A DNA stretch of 64,000 nt from Welwitschia mirabilis (GCA_051453625.1 JBOZIK010000001.1:175121397-175185396), one strand, 5' to 3'; numbered from the stretch's first letter, positions 1 to 11,974 are shown. A program made the numbers and translations. Notes: generated from the sequence alone by a model not told the origin.

Positions 1-30
1 AAAAAACACAAAAGAAGTATTAATTGAAGG

Positions 31-1956
31 GGCTAGAATCGATTGACACCCTAGAGGAGGGTGAATAGGGTAAATCATAAAATTTGATTGCTTAATTATA
101 AGAAACTAAAATTAAAACTTTACTTGAGAAAGTAAATCAGAAATTTCTAAGCCATGAACACAATAAAACAAACTCAAATAAATATAAAGAGTACACCATG
201 ATTTTATAGTGATCCACTAATCCCCTACATACTTTACTCTCAAGGGGTAGTAATGTACTCTCAGCCTCCTAGTTTCTTTAGAATACCATTCTCCAAGAGT
301 AGCTTATAACACCCTTTACCCAAACTTACTTTATAACATCCTTCACTAAGGGTTACTTTACAACACCCTTCTCTCAAGAGTCAGTTTACTCATTCCGATG
401 AGTACTCATAAGAAATCAATCAAATAGAAGGTCTAATGATTTGTATGCCTTTCATGCACAATACACTAGCATGTAGTACAATAATCTGTCAATGAGATGA
501 TATAATGTAGGAGTAGAGATAGAAAAGAAGATGCTTTCTTTTTCAAATAGATTATACATAGGTTAGTTCTACATTTTGATAATGACACGATACCTTTTAT
601 AGAGTTCCTTGAAAAACTAGCTATTAAATTCTCATTTGAAGTGCTTTGGAACTTGATTTGTGTGCCTTGAAAGTCTCTTAGCCATTAGTGCCTTAAATAA
701 AATATACAACATTCATCTTTAATCATTTTTGTGTGCAAACAGATAGTCAATCGGATGTCCCAAGATAAATTATCATACATTCCATTTTTAAATGGAAACT
801 TTAATAGAGATTTAAGATAGGATCTAGACATCCTAATAGTATANNNNNNNNNNNNNNNNNNNNNNNNNNNNNNNNNNNNNNNNNNNNNNNNNNNNNNNNN
901 NNNNNNNNNNNNNNNNNNNNNNNNNNNNNNNNNNNNNNNNNNNNNNNNNNNNNNNNNNNNNNNNNNNNNNNNNNNNNNNNNNNNNNNNNNNNNNNNNNNN
1001 NNNNNNNNNNNNNNNNNNNNNNNNNNNNNNNNNNNNNNNNNNNNNNNNNNNNNNNNNNNNNNNNNNNNNNNNNNNNNNNNNNNNNNNNNNNNNNNNNNNN
1101 NNNNNNNNNNNNNNNNNNNNNNNNNNNNNNNNNNNNNNNNNNNNNNNNNNNNNNNNNNNNNNNNNNNNNNNNNNNNNNNNNNNNNNNNNNNNNNNNNNNN
1201 NNNNNNNNNNNNNNNNNNNNNNNNNNNNNNNNNNNNNNNNNNNNNNNNNNNNNNNNNNNNNNNNNNNNNNNNNNNNNNNNNNNNNNNNNNNNNNNNNNNN
1301 NNNNNNNNNNNNNNNNNNNNNNNNNNNNNNNNNNNNNNNNNNNNNNNNNNNNNNNNNNNNNNNNNNNNNNNNNNNNNNNNNNNNNNNNNNNNNNNNNNNN
1401 NNNNNNNNNNNNNNNNNNNNNNNNNNNNNNNNNNNNNNNNNNNNNNNNNNNNNNNNNNNNNNNNNNNNNNNNNNNNNNNNNNNNNNNNNNNNNNNNNNNN
1501 NNNNNNNNNNNNNNNNNNNNNNNNNNNNNNNNNNNNNNNNNNNNNNNNNNNNNNNNNNNNNNNNNNNNNNNNNNNNNNNNNNNNNNNNNNNNNNNNNNNN
1601 NNNNNNNNNNNNNNNNNNNNNNNNNNNNNNNNNNNNNNNNNNNNNNNNNNNNNNNNNNNNNNNNNNNNNNNNNNNNNNNNNNNNNNNNNNNNNNNNNNNN
1701 NNNNNNNNNNNNNNNNNNNNNNNNNNNNNNNNNNNNNNNNNNNNNNNNNNNNNNNNNNNNNNNNNNAGAGATAGTGTACAAAGTTGAATATCTTGTGATA
1801 ATTATTCGGATGTCTTAGTATAACTAATTAATGATCCTTAACTATTAAAGCTTGGATTGATGGATTTTGATTTGAATTGATTACATTCTCAAGATGAGAC
1901 TATGTTCTGGAAGGAGTTCTATCATTTCATCATAGAAACTCTTCATTTTCCCAACA
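31..1956 (-). repeat. 3' LTR of the outer copia element (contains an N gap)
   Basis: Positions 31-843 align with 11975-12781 and positions 1767-1956 with about 12858-13044 of the partner LTR. The right edge ends in ccaaca directly before the polypurine tract. Several scattered copies of a GGACATCC/GGATGTCC-like motif are present, as in the partner. True length should be near 1.07 kb, because the N run stands for only about 76 bp of the partner LTR. Confidence 0.85.
844..1766. other. Assembly gap (923 N)
   Basis: The gap lies inside an LTR. The partner LTR has only about 76 bp (12782-12857) between the bases that match the two gap edges, so the gap length is probably a large overestimate. Open reading frames that cross it are meaningless. 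Confidence 0.95.
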
Positions 1957-1971
1957 ATCTCCCCCTTTTCA
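1957..1971 (-). other. Polypurine tract of the outer element
   Basis: On the minus strand this reads as an A/G run with five G's, directly before the 3' LTR, which is where plus-strand DNA synthesis is primed in LTR retrotransposons. Confidence 0.75.
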
Positions 1972-2700
1972 ATGATGACAACTTCTTAAATTTCTTATGT
2001 GAGAAGAGATTAGGAGTTGATTGCTAGTTGCTTTACTCCTTCTAAATGTGGTGTCCAATGCATTCAAAGCATATGCATCTATTTTAGTTAATCCTAATTT
2101 TGAAAAATCATCTTATGACATTATTTGTGATACCATGTAGAAGCAACCAATCAGTAATAATAACATTAGTGCATAATGGACATTCTACTAATATATTATA
2201 CACATCAAGTTAAATAGATATAAAACATAGATAAGCATAACTCTTATCCTCCTTTATCATCATTAACACATAATATTAAGCTTAATAGTTTTATCAAGTA
2301 GAAATTGATTATGCAACCGCTCAAAATTAGTAAGCATAAATTCATTCCTTGAAAGCATAGAGCTTAAATATTTCTTACTTTCTCCCCCTTTCTCCTACAT
2401 CCTCATATAAAGATTAAGCATAATTCATTATAGATATGAAGATAGCACACAAGAATATATTTTTTCTTAAGTAGAAACTTCAAATTCAAAGCTAATAATC
2501 ATTGAAAACCAAAGTAAATTAAAGAATTTATTCTAAGATAATAATTTAAGATTTAGACCTGTTTAAAAATTCTTAGGATGATAAGAAATGTAGGATTATT
2601 TTTAAATCCTTAAAACTTAAAATCATACCTTATGTGAACAAGCCAAATACCTAGCTTTATTCTTAGATACATGAATTTATTCTTGCATAGCGCTTTTATC
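1972..2700. other. Non-coding interior of the outer element with a second polypurine-like tract near 2380-2398
   Basis: This is AT-rich sequence between gag and the 3' polypurine tract, with no pol homology seen in any frame. On the minus strand a second purine run (AAAGGGGGAG core) lies about 420 bp from the first. Extra polypurine tracts upstream of the 3' LTR are a described feature of plant Sireviruses. Confidence 0.6.
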
Positions 2701-3229
2701 ATTGTGCCATCATGATTTGATCTTATATTCTTGATGGTATAACTTTTATTATTTTAAATGAAGAAGTTCTTCCTAACCCATTGCCAATTGATTCTTTTTT
2801 TATGATGCTTGTTATGGTCAGCTAGCTCTTTATTTTTAAACCTAAACTTATTATTATATTTAAAATAGATAGCTTTCTTGTATGGACATGAAAATTATAT
2901 GTGTCCATATTCTTGATAATAAAAACATTTGATGCTACCCTTACTAAAAGAGTAATATCTAGTACTTGGACTAAAAAAATCAAGGGTAGAAGACATATTA
3001 AAAGAGCTTCCAATACTTGATTTATTAAAGGTTCTCTTACCTACTCCTAAAAATTTGTTGAGATTCTCTTTTCCATTGGCTAGCCGCTCAACTACTATCT
3101 TTGCACATTCTAATTCTTTGAAAAGACACTTGATCTTATCATTAGTAACATTTATATTTGATTCAAGCTTAAATATATGTTTTTTCAAAGTTACATTTTT
3201 CTTACTAAGTAGAATATTATGCTCATATA
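2700..3229 (-). pseudogene. Outer element gag, C-terminal half (coiled coil and zinc knuckle)
   Basis: This is the continuation of gag after the nested insertion. An open stretch on the minus strand (from 3242 down to about 2895) has a lysine/glutamate-rich heptad-like coiled coil (LKKHIFKLESN, LFKELECAKI, LANGKENLNKFLG). It ends in a decayed CCHC knuckle, CFYYQEYGHI, where the second Cys is Tyr. In shifted frames further left come a basic stretch (CPYKKAIYFKYNNKFRF) and a WVRK segment that resembles the usual KxxWVPK spacer after the knuckle. The first two residues of the open frame come from the nested LTR. The first gag residues, LIIYEHN, follow directly from the interrupted frame at 10757. 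Stops and frameshifts make it non-functional. Confidence 0.75.
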
Positions 3230-4733
3230 TGATAAGATCCAAAACCCTAGAGGGAGGATGAATAGGTTCTTAAAAATTCAATAGATATCCGAAATGAAAT
3301 TAATATAAAACACAACTTGCATACAAAAATAAACTAATCTAGAAAGTGCACCATATGAGAAAATAATGGAAGTAAAAAAATAAAAACTGAAAGCATAAAG
3401 TATCAAATATATGCAAGCCAAATTTATAGTGATTTGGAAAACCCCCTACTTCACTCTCAATGATCATATTATCCCCAAGGTAGATCTCGGATCTTTGCTA
3501 CTTCACTAGATATTTCAAGTTTACTTATAACCTTTACAAATGGATTTTTTTAGACCTCATCTAAACCTTTAGAATAGACTTTTTAAGGCTTAGTCTCAAC
3601 CTCTAGAATTAACTTTTCAAGGCTTAGTTTTAACCTCTAGAAAACAAGGTATTGATGTAATGACGTCTCAAAAACATAGATATCACTCGTTCTGGAATCA
3701 GTACATTTGATGGAGCTCTCCTCCTATAGAAGTAAAATAATTTAAGCTCTAGATCCAACCTTGAAATGTAGAATGTATGCTAATAGTAGATCTTCTTTAG
3801 GCAAAACAATGATGTTATGATACAACAGTGATAATTATACAAATCTAATACTTGATCCTTCAAATGCAATAGATTTGACCAAATAAGAGTAGTATCAAAA
3901 GTTATTTTATCATCTATGGCTTAACTATTTATAATGGAAAGCTTTTAGGGTTTATTATATTTGAATTATATCTTTAATGGTTATAAATGGCTAGAAAATG
4001 ACTATCTAATGGCTATATAATGGATACATAACATTTAGAAAAATTTTATTTCTACTCCATTCAGCCAGCTCCATAAAAATCTAGTTGACCACATGTGGTA
4101 TCATGAGTTATATAGGTTTCCCAAGTGAGAAATTTGGTTACTCTAATTTCTTATATCTCCCTATTATATTAACCCCATTTGGGTCCGATCGATCCAAGTC
4201 TAGTCACCTACTATTCATCTAGTTGTCTGCTCTTCTAATAAACTTTTTTCTAGTTTTCTACATTGAGTCCAGTCAACCCCATCCTAGGTCCAATCAACCC
4301 CATGATAATCGATTCAAGCATACTAGCTGCATAGTGCTCAGGTCTGATCTACCCTATCATAAGTCTAGTTAATCCCTTGTTATTTAGTCCAAGGATACTT
4401 TTTGTTGGGTTCTCAAATTTATTCAACCCATATAAGTCTAGTTGACCTCATTTACATTTGGTCCAGGGATACTAGTTCTTGAGGTTATAGGTTTGGTCAA
4501 CCCCATCAAAATCTGGTTAACCATTTGGATGCAGTTTACTTTTTGTTTTCTTTAGGTGTAATCGACCCCTTCTTAAGGGTAAATAAAATGACAGGTTTCT
4601 AGTTCTTAGAAGTTAACCAATTTATTTCCATCTTTCCACCTGCAAGTAATTTAATATCTTCTACATAAAATACATAAAATTTACTATACAAATAATATTA
4701 GTTTAACATCAATTAACAAAACATAATCCAATA
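3230..4733 (-). repeat. 3' LTR of the inner copia element
   Basis: It begins tgataagatcc and ends cataatccaata, the decayed inverse of TGTTGGATTATG. It contains a cluster of decayed GGTCGACC-type motifs at about 4080-4610. A run of about four 33-bp units lies near 3530-3650 (minus-strand consensus close to GGTTGAGACTAAGCCT followed by AAAAGTC). It matches 9237-10756 along its length. Confidence 0.88.
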
Positions 4734-4746
4734 ATCTCCCCCTTTG
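4734..4746 (-). other. Polypurine tract of the inner element
   Basis: On the minus strand this reads AAAGGGGGAGAT, abutting the 3' LTR. Confidence 0.8.
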
Positions 4747-5111
4747 ACATTGATGGAAAACAATACTTAGTTGTGATAAAATTAGAATTCACAAAAAAAC
4801 TTTCCCTTACAAAATGCTTTATTGGCAAAATATCATTCCAATTTGAAATAAGTGAAATAATTTTGAACAGAGAAATTTTATGCTTTGAATTAAACTAATT
4901 TGATGTGTACATTTGAAATTTTAAAAAGCACAGTTTTATGATAGACATAATATGATCATGAAAACTTACTTAACATTTGAATTAAGTGTTATAATATTAT
5001 CATGGAAAAAAAACATATTGAGCATATATGATTTTGAAAATTACAAAAAGTTTTAAGATACCAACTGAAATACCATTTTGTGCAAACATATTTAACAAAC
5101 TTTTTCAACTA

Positions 5112-5126
5112 ATTCTTTCCCTTTTG
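5112..5126 (-). other. Second polypurine-like tract of the inner element
   Basis: The minus strand reads TGTCAAAAGGGAAAGAA, followed about 370 bp later by the LTR-proximal tract with the same TGTCAAA lead-in. The plus-strand family member has the same pair, so this looks inherited. Confidence 0.6.
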
Positions 5127-5229
5127 ACATTAATGACAAAGAAGAGAAAAAATAGTTACTAAGATATCAAAATATAAACGATAGTTAAAAAATGATAAAT
5201 TATTATTCTAAACTATATCTGGGACAGCT

Positions 5230-8200
5230 ACAGAACCTTGAGTGAGTGGGTAACTAAATTAAAAACTAGTTTACTGACCTATTCTAGTCAACTAAATATT
5301 AAGTTTGGTCGACTATCCTATAATGGACTATAGGATGATGAGAGAATCTCTAGTTCATTTCTGAGATGAAGAAAAGTATTAAAATTTAGGGGTTTAGTAA
5401 AAATATCTTCCAATTGTTGATCTATCAAAATAAAATTCATAGATATGTGTTCTTTTTTAACTTGGTCTCATAGAAATGATGTTTAAGCTTAATGTGCTTC
5501 GTTCTTGAGTGCTAAACTAGATTTTTTAATATATTAATAGCACTTGTGTTGTCATATAGAATAGGAACTTGTTCAAAATTAATACCAAAATCTTTTAACA
5601 TTTCTTTCATCCATAAAAGATGACTGCAACAACTACCTACTACAGTATATTTAGCTTCTATGACAGAGAGAGAAATAGAGTTTTATTTCTTACTTGATCA
5701 TCCTACTAGAAATGAACTTAGAAGAAAGCAATTTCCACTTGTGCTTTTTCTATCATCTTTACATCTAGCCTAATCTACATTACTAAAACCTATAAGTTGA
5801 AAAGATGTTTTGGTGGGATATTATAAGTTATAATCACATGTGTCCTTTACATACCTGATTATTTATTTCACTACTTGAAGATGTGATTCTTTTGGTTGGG
5901 ATTAATATCTTTCATAAACTCCAATACTAAACATGATATCTAATCTACTTGTAGTCAGATATAATAAGCTACCAATCATACTTCTATAAAGTTTTTAGTC
6001 TACTGATTTACCATTTTCATCCAAACTTACTATACATGATGTAGACATAGCAGTGTCAATTGTTTTTGCATTCTCTAAACCAAATTATTTGATTAAATCT
6101 CTTGGATACTTGGATTGAGAGATAAATATTACTTTTCTTGATTTGAAGTCTAAGAAACATCTTAACTTCACCAAGCATAATCATTTAAAATTGTTTTATC
6201 ATGAAATTTGTAAATTCTTTTGATAGTTTTTCATTTGAGGCATTAAAGATAATATTATCTACATAAATTTGTATAATAATGAAATCCTTTTTTAGATTCT
6301 TTACAAATAAATTTTTATCTACAGTTTCTTGAACATATCCGTTTTTATTTAAAAATGTGGCTAGCTTCTCATACCAAGCTCTTGGTGCTTGTTTTAGATC
6401 ACATAATGCTTTTTTAAGTCTATATACATGATCAGTTTTATAAGAATCAATAAAACCTTGTGGTTATGCTACATAGACTTCTTTAATTAATGTGTCCTTT
6501 AAAAAATCACTTGTTACATCCATTTGATATACTTTGAAATTCTTATAAGCTACAAAAGACAAAAACATTCTAATGCTATCCAACCTTGCAATGGGAGTAA
6601 AAGTATTTCCTATATCAATGCCTTCTATTTGATTGTACCCTTGAGCTACTAATCTTACTTTGTTTTTAATAACATCGTTTTCCTTATTACATTTATTTTT
6701 AAGTATCCATTTGGTTCCAATAACATTCTTATCTTTTGACCTTTCTACTAGCTTCCAAACATCATTTCTTTTAAACTATTGTAGTTCATCTTACACTGCC
6801 ATCATTTATTCTTTATGAATTTCTACTTCTTCAAATTTTTTGGGCTCTATTCTTGAGACATAACAAACATGAGCTCACAAATTTTTAATGGAAGCTCTTA
6901 TCTTTATTTTTGAGTTAACATCTTCAATAATAGATTCTATAGGGTGATCTTTAAGAAGTTGTGCTTTTTCGATGTACCTTCTTTTACTTGAACTTCATTT
7001 CTGTTGGTAGAACCTTCATTAGTTATGGAAATACTTGTGGTTAAGATCTCCTCCTCATCTATGTTATTTGTTCTTGTGTTAATATCATCAATTTGCATGT
7101 TTATTAATTCTTCTACCATTAAGATTCTTTTGTTAAAAACATGATATGCTTTACTTCTAATTGAGTAACCTAAGAAGATAGCTTCATCTACTTTTGATTC
7201 AAATTTACTCAAGAGTTATCTATCTTTTATTACATATATTTTACTTCTGAATACTTTAAAGTATGACATATTTGCTTGTCTTCCTTTTCATAACTCATAA
7301 GTATTTTATCAGTACCAAGTTTAAGATATACTCTATTAATGATATAGCATGCTGTGCTAACTGCCTTAGTTTAAAAGAATTTAGAAACTTCTTTATCATT
7401 TAGCATAGTTTAAGCCATTTCTTGAAGAACTCTATTTTTTCTTTCATCTATGCCATTTTGTGGGGATGTCTTTGGGGCTGAAAACTGATGATCAATTCCA
7501 TTTTCAATGCAATATTTCTCAAAAAATTGATTTTCAAATTCACCACCATGATGACTTATTATTTTCTTTATGATATACTCTTTTCCATTTTGAATATTGT
7601 TGCAAATTTTGACCCAATGTTTATAAGCTTCAGACTTGTTTGAGAAAATGACTACCTAAGTATATTGAGAGAAATCATCAACTATGGTAAGGAAATAATG
7701 TTTACGACCTAGACTTCAAGTTTGAACAGGGCCTACTAAATCCATATGAATAAGCTCTAATGGCATAGATGTGGAAGCTTGCATTTTGTTTTTATAAGAG
7801 ATTTTAATTTGTTTTCTCTTTTGGCATGCATCACACAAATATTGTTTTTATATTTTTATCTTAGGGATTTCTTTTACAATGTTATTATAAATAATTATTT
7901 TCAACTGATCATAATTAGCATGTCTAATACATTTATGCCACAAATCTTCTTCTGATCATAATTAGCATGTCTAATACATTTATGCCACAAATCTTCTTAA
8001 GGAACATTTAAAAAATAAAATGAAGAAAGTGAATGATCTGTGTTATAAGCATTATCTATTCTACTAGCTCTAAGAATCACATTATTTAATTTTCCATGCA
8101 AATTTTCACATTTCAATTTATCAAGAACTACCTTGTAACTTTTCTTATAAATTTAACTAATGCTCAGTAAATTATGCTTTAAACCACTTACATATGAAAC

Positions 8201-8400
8201 TTCACTGATTCTAAGAAGGTTATCTCCACCAATGCTCCCAATTCCTTTTATTTTTACTCTTCCATTATCCCTAAAAATCACTTCTCCTCTATCAAAGTGG
8301 CTTAGTTGCTTGAATCTAGATTTATATCCTATCATGTGCCTTAAACATCCACTATTAAGATACCCACTTGTGCTATTTGAAACCTTCAAATCTATCTAAA
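5230..8400 (-). pseudogene. Inner element pol: protease, integrase, reverse transcriptase, RNase H (broken)
   Basis: This is a decayed copia polyprotein. Protease (about 8389-8153) has NSGCLRHMIG where copia has DSGC, so the catalytic Asp is Asn, and ends in the usual GLKHNLLSIS. The pre-integrase finger at about 7950-7820 shows LWHKCIRHANYDQL and CDACQKRK. The integrase core (about 7750-7380) shows HMDLVGP, ISHHGGEFEN (SDHG expected, so the second catalytic Asp is lost) and QNGIDERKNR. The integrase C-terminus (7212-6937) has FLGYSIRSKAYHVFNKR. Reverse transcriptase (about 6670-5960) shows VRLVAQGYNQIEGIDI, QAPRAWYEKL and IYVDNIIF, where YVDD has become YVDN. RNase H (about 5760-5240) shows DRKSTSGNCF and YDNTSAINILKN. 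Many stops, frameshifts and a 47-bp duplication exclude activity. Confidence 0.9.
7905..7998. repeat. Perfect 47-bp tandem duplication inside pol
   Basis: Positions 7905-7951 and 7952-7998 are identical. The unit falls in the pre-integrase zinc finger (HKCIRHANYDQL) and is not a multiple of three, so it shifts the frame. Identity of the copies inside otherwise decayed pol suggests a recent event or an assembly artefact. Confidence 0.95.
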
Positions 8401-8409
8401 TTAACAAAC

Positions 8410-9180
8410 TCTTAAGATAATTAACTGTCACCCACATGATATTTATAGAATTACATGGTATACCTCCTTTAGGAATAAATTTAAATGAAAAGGTACTGAC
8501 TAAGTTTGAAAATAACATTGATTTTCTAGTATTACGTATGAGTTTTAAATGATCTATTCTTCGACAAAAATGACAAGTGATTTTTGAAAGAAACTACTAA
8601 TTACTTGAATTTGCTATTTTTGAGGTTTTTAAGAGGTCAAGCCAATACCTGACTTGCTACTAATAGGTTTTTGAACCCCAAGCATTTATTCTAATTTGGT
8701 AGATCTAGCTAAAAATTTATTAATAAAATAACACAATTCTTTTATCTGTAAAGTGAGATCGGAGTTTTCAGATTTGAGTCTTTTGAGACTTGATTCCATT
8801 TCCTCCTTTCACTTAGTAAGGAATTTTATAATCTTGTTCTGATCATTTATCTTTCTAGCTAGCTTTTCACATTCTTGGTACAACTCTTAAAAGGTATCTT
8901 TTAATTCTTCTTGTTCTTCATTATTCATATCATCGTCATCATCTAATGTGTTTGGCATATCCTGTAATAGAGGAATAAATTCCATAAAGGAGAATCTCCT
9001 TTATTTGTCATGTTTTTTAGCATTTCTTTTATCAATTTCACTTAGCTCCTAAGTGTTTCCACTAGCTACAATCTATTTGAAAATATATCCATATGCTATT
9101 CAATATATACAGATAAATGCTCAAGTACCGAGGGAGTGCATAAATGAAAAGTCATCAAAGAGGACAAACATTATGAGGTT
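8410..9180 (-). pseudogene. Inner element short gag remnant (no capsid, no zinc knuckle)
   Basis: Between the primer site and protease there are only about 850 bp. From the 5' side the minus strand gives an AFICIY...YGYIFK segment, a linker (GNTxELSEIDKRNAKKHDK), an FSFMEFIPLLQDMPN segment, an acidic run (LDDDDDDMNNEEQEELKDTF) and a coiled coil (LYQECEKLARKINDQNK, then SSLKRLKSENSDLTLQIK). The same blocks occur in the same order in the plus-strand relative at 14800-15250. Copia gag normally has a capsid domain of about 200 residues and a CCHC knuckle, and neither is seen. Stops interrupt the frame. Confidence covers identity as a gag C-terminal remnant. Confidence 0.65.
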
Positions 9181-9219
9181 CTAAAGTATATATTGATTTA
9201 GATCTAAGAAAAGACTTAA

Positions 9220-9236
9220 CCTACTTTGATATCAAA
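9220..9236 (-). other. Primer-binding site of the inner element (initiator Met tRNA type)
   Basis: The minus strand reads ATTTGATATCAAAG directly after the 5' LTR. This is a decayed form of the common TTGGTATCAGAGC site. Confidence 0.7.
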
Positions 9237-10756
9237 TTATAGGATCGAGAACCCTATGGATCTAAATGGGTTCTTAAAAATTCAAAAGTTATTATAAATG
9301 AAATCAATCTAAAACACAACTTACATATAAAAATAAACTAATCTAAAAAGTGCACGATATAAGAAAATAATGGAAGTAAAGAAATAAAAACTAAAAGCAC
9401 AAAGTACCAAATAGATGCAATCTAGATTTATAGCGGTTCAGAAAATCCACTACTTCGCTCTTGATGATTATCTTATCTTCAAGCTAGATCTTGGATCTTT
9501 GTTACTCACTAAGTATTCTAGGTTCACCTGTAATCTTTACAAATGGACTTTTCTAGGCTTAGGCTTAATCTTTAGAACAGACTTTTTAAGGCTTGGTCTT
9601 AACCTCTAGAATGTACTTTTTAAGCTTAGTTTCAACCTTTAGAAAACAAGCTAGTGATGTAATAATGCCTCAAAAACATAGATATCATTCATTCTAGAAT
9701 TAGTACATTTGATGGAGCTCTCCTCTTATAGAAGTAAAATAATTTAAGCTCTAGATCTAACCTTGAAATGTATAACATATGTCAATAGTAAATCTCCTTC
9801 GATTAGATACAATAATACTAAGATACAATAGTGATAATCATACAAATCCAATACTTGATCCTTTAAATCCAATATATTTGACCAAATAAGGGTAGTACCA
9901 AAACGTCCTTTTGTCATCTATGGCTTAGCTATTTATAATGGAAGGATTTTGGGGTTTATCATATTTGAATTGTGTCTTCAACAGCTATAAATGGCTAGAA
10001 AATGACTACATAATGGCTACATAATGGATACATAACATTTAGAAAAATTTTATTTCTGCTCCATTCAGTCGACCCCACAAAAATTCGGTTGATCTCATAT
10101 GGTGTTATGAGTTACATAGGTCACCCAACTAAAAAATTTGGTTACCCTAGTTTCTTATTGCTCCCTATTTGGTCAACTCCATTTGGGTCTGGTCAACCCT
10201 AGTTCAGTTACCACTATTCATCTAATCACCTATTCTTCTAATAAAATTTCTTTTTAGTTTCCTACATTGAGTCAGATCGACCCCATCCTAGGTCTAGTCA
10301 ACCTTATAATAATTAGTTTAGGTGTATCAATTACACAGTGCTCAATCCAGTCGACCCCATCATAAGTCTGGTTGATCCCTTATCATTTAGTCTGGGGATA
10401 TTGTTTGTCAGGTTCTCAAATCTAGTTGACCTCATACAGGTCTAATCGACCTCTTTCCATTCAGTTTAAGGATATTAGTTCTTAAGGTTATAGGTTTGGT
10501 TGACCCCATCATAGTCCTATTGACCCCTTTAAATGTAATTCAATTTCTGTCTACTTCAGGTGTGGTTAGCCCCTTGAAAATCTGGTCAACCCCTTCTTGA
10601 AGGTAAATAAACTGATAGGTTTCTAGTACTCAAAAGTTGACTATTTTAATTCCATCTTTTGACCTATAAGTAATTAATATCTTTTACATAAAATACATAA
10701 AATTTGATATACAAAAAATATTAGTTTAACATTAATTGGTAAAACATAATCCAATA
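9237..10756 (-). repeat. 5' LTR of the inner copia element
   Basis: Partner of 3230-4733 (1520 bp), ending cataatccaata. It has the same clusters of GGTCGACC-like motifs (about 10070-10600) and the same run of about four 33-bp units near 9530-9650. Confidence 0.88.
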
Positions 10757-11905
10757 AGATAAACTTTCATAAGCTCTATCCAATTCTTTTTCTTCGAGAT
10801 TAGAATCAATATACTCTCCAAAATTAGAACATATCTTATTATCTTCTTCTGCTATTACAATAAAGCTAAAATCTAACGAATCTTTTACCTCATTTTCCAT
10901 GGATAACAGTTCAAAGTTAAGAGATTCCTCATTATTCCTTGTTTTAGTCTCTTCATCATAGTTCCATGTGGTCTTTAGAACCCTTTTTCCTCTACTTGTA
11001 AGTTTCTTTCTCATCTTCTTATTGGCATACTCTGATGCAATATGAACAAAGCCTTTGAATTTATAACATTGTAATAAATCAAAAATTATTACCTTTGTTG
11101 CTGCTACATGTGGATGCCTTTATTGATAGTTTAGCTTCCTTCTTCTTGCAAAGAAATGTTTTGAATCTCCTGGTCAAGATAGCTAGATCATCATCATCTG
11201 AATCCTCATTGGATTGATTATTTTCATCATTCTCCAAACAGGATTTAAAAGTAATATTTTTTCCTTTTAAAAGGATCCTCTTCTATTTCTAAGAAAGCTT
11301 AATATGCCATAAGAGATCCTCTGAGCTCTTCTACCTGTATTCTAGCAATGCCCTTACTTTCCTCTATGGCTGTAATTTTAGGCCTATTAAAAATTTTTTG
11401 AATCACTCTATTTTTAGGGACTATTTCTCTAAGTCCCTACATTTTATTTATAATGTCATTAATCTTATTAGTATACTTAGCTATAAATTTTAATTTCTCC
11501 ATCTTGATGTTTTCAAAATTTGTTGTTAGCATTTGGAGCTTTGCATTTTTTACAAAACTTGTTCCTTCATGAGCTACCTTTAGAGTCTTCCAAATTTCTT
11601 ATGTGGTTCAGCATTGAAACACTCTATTATATTCTTCTAGAGATAAAGAGCATATTAAGGCATTCATAGCTTTGGCATTTAACTAGATAGATCTTTTGTT
11701 ATTTGGGTCCCATTCACTTCTTGGTTTGACCACCAGTTTATCATTAACTTTCTTAGTAGATGAAGCATACTCAAATTCTACCATATCAATGTTACAATCT
11801 AGTAACTATAAGAATATAGCTATTTTGGTTTTCTAGTATGCATAGCTTGATTCAAAAAATAAAGGATATTTTGAAATATAATGCCCTTCCATGTTGCTTC
11901 TTAAT
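10757..11905 (-). pseudogene. Outer element gag, N-terminal half (capsid and acidic linker)
   Basis: Read from about 11905 leftwards, the capsid (UBN2/retrotran_gag type) shows FFESSYAYxKTKIAIFL, LVVKPRSEWDPNNKRS, LNAKAMNALICSLSLEEYNR, IWKTLKVAHEGTSFVKNAKL, YTNKINDIINKM and KITAIEESKGIARIQVEELRGSLMAY, all close to plant copia gag. An acidic linker follows (open from 11014), ending ELDRAYESLSY at the point where the nested element begins. The frame resumes at 3229 with the coiled coil. Several in-frame stops and shifts are present. This is the only recognisable copia capsid in the left 30 kb. Confidence 0.88.
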
Positions 11906-11956
11906 ACCATCTAAAGTGAACCTATAATCAGAAAAAAGATACAGCAATCTAAGTAA

Positions 11957-11974
11957 CTAGGCTCTGATACTAAT
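11957..11974 (-). other. Primer-binding site of the outer element (initiator Met tRNA type)
   Basis: The minus strand reads ATTAGTATCAGAGCCTAG immediately after the 5' LTR, close to the canonical TTGGTATCAGAGCC. Confidence 0.85.

Larger units (their letters stand above)
3230..10756 (-). mobile_element. Inner Ty1/copia LTR retrotransposon nested in gag of the outer element
   Basis: LTRs lie at 3230-4733 and 9237-10756. Flanking 5-mers are atata (3225-3229) and agata (10757-10761), a target-site duplication with one change. Minus-strand order is 5' LTR, Met-tRNA-type primer site, very short gag, protease, integrase, reverse transcriptase, RNase H, two polypurine tracts and 3' LTR, which is the copia order. 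Length is 7527 bp. The LTR termini, repeat clusters, short gag and pol all match the plus-strand element at 13243-21250, so they are one family, probably of the Sirevirus lineage. The two LTRs differ visibly at roughly one base in seven or eight over the first 300 bp (estimated by eye), so the insertion is old. Confidence 0.9.

Noticed and set aside
801-1781. 326-codon open frame
   Set aside because: It is open only because it crosses the 923-N gap; real sequence contributes a few codons.
3055-3261. Plus-strand open frame of 68 codons
   Set aside because: Antisense shadow of the outer element's gag coiled coil.
5319-5340. Inverted repeat ATCCTATA/TATAGGAT
   Set aside because: AT-rich arms inside decayed retrotransposon DNA; no partner copy was checked that would give it meaning.
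8160-8399. Plus-strand open frame of 79 codons
   Set aside because: Antisense shadow of the copia protease region.
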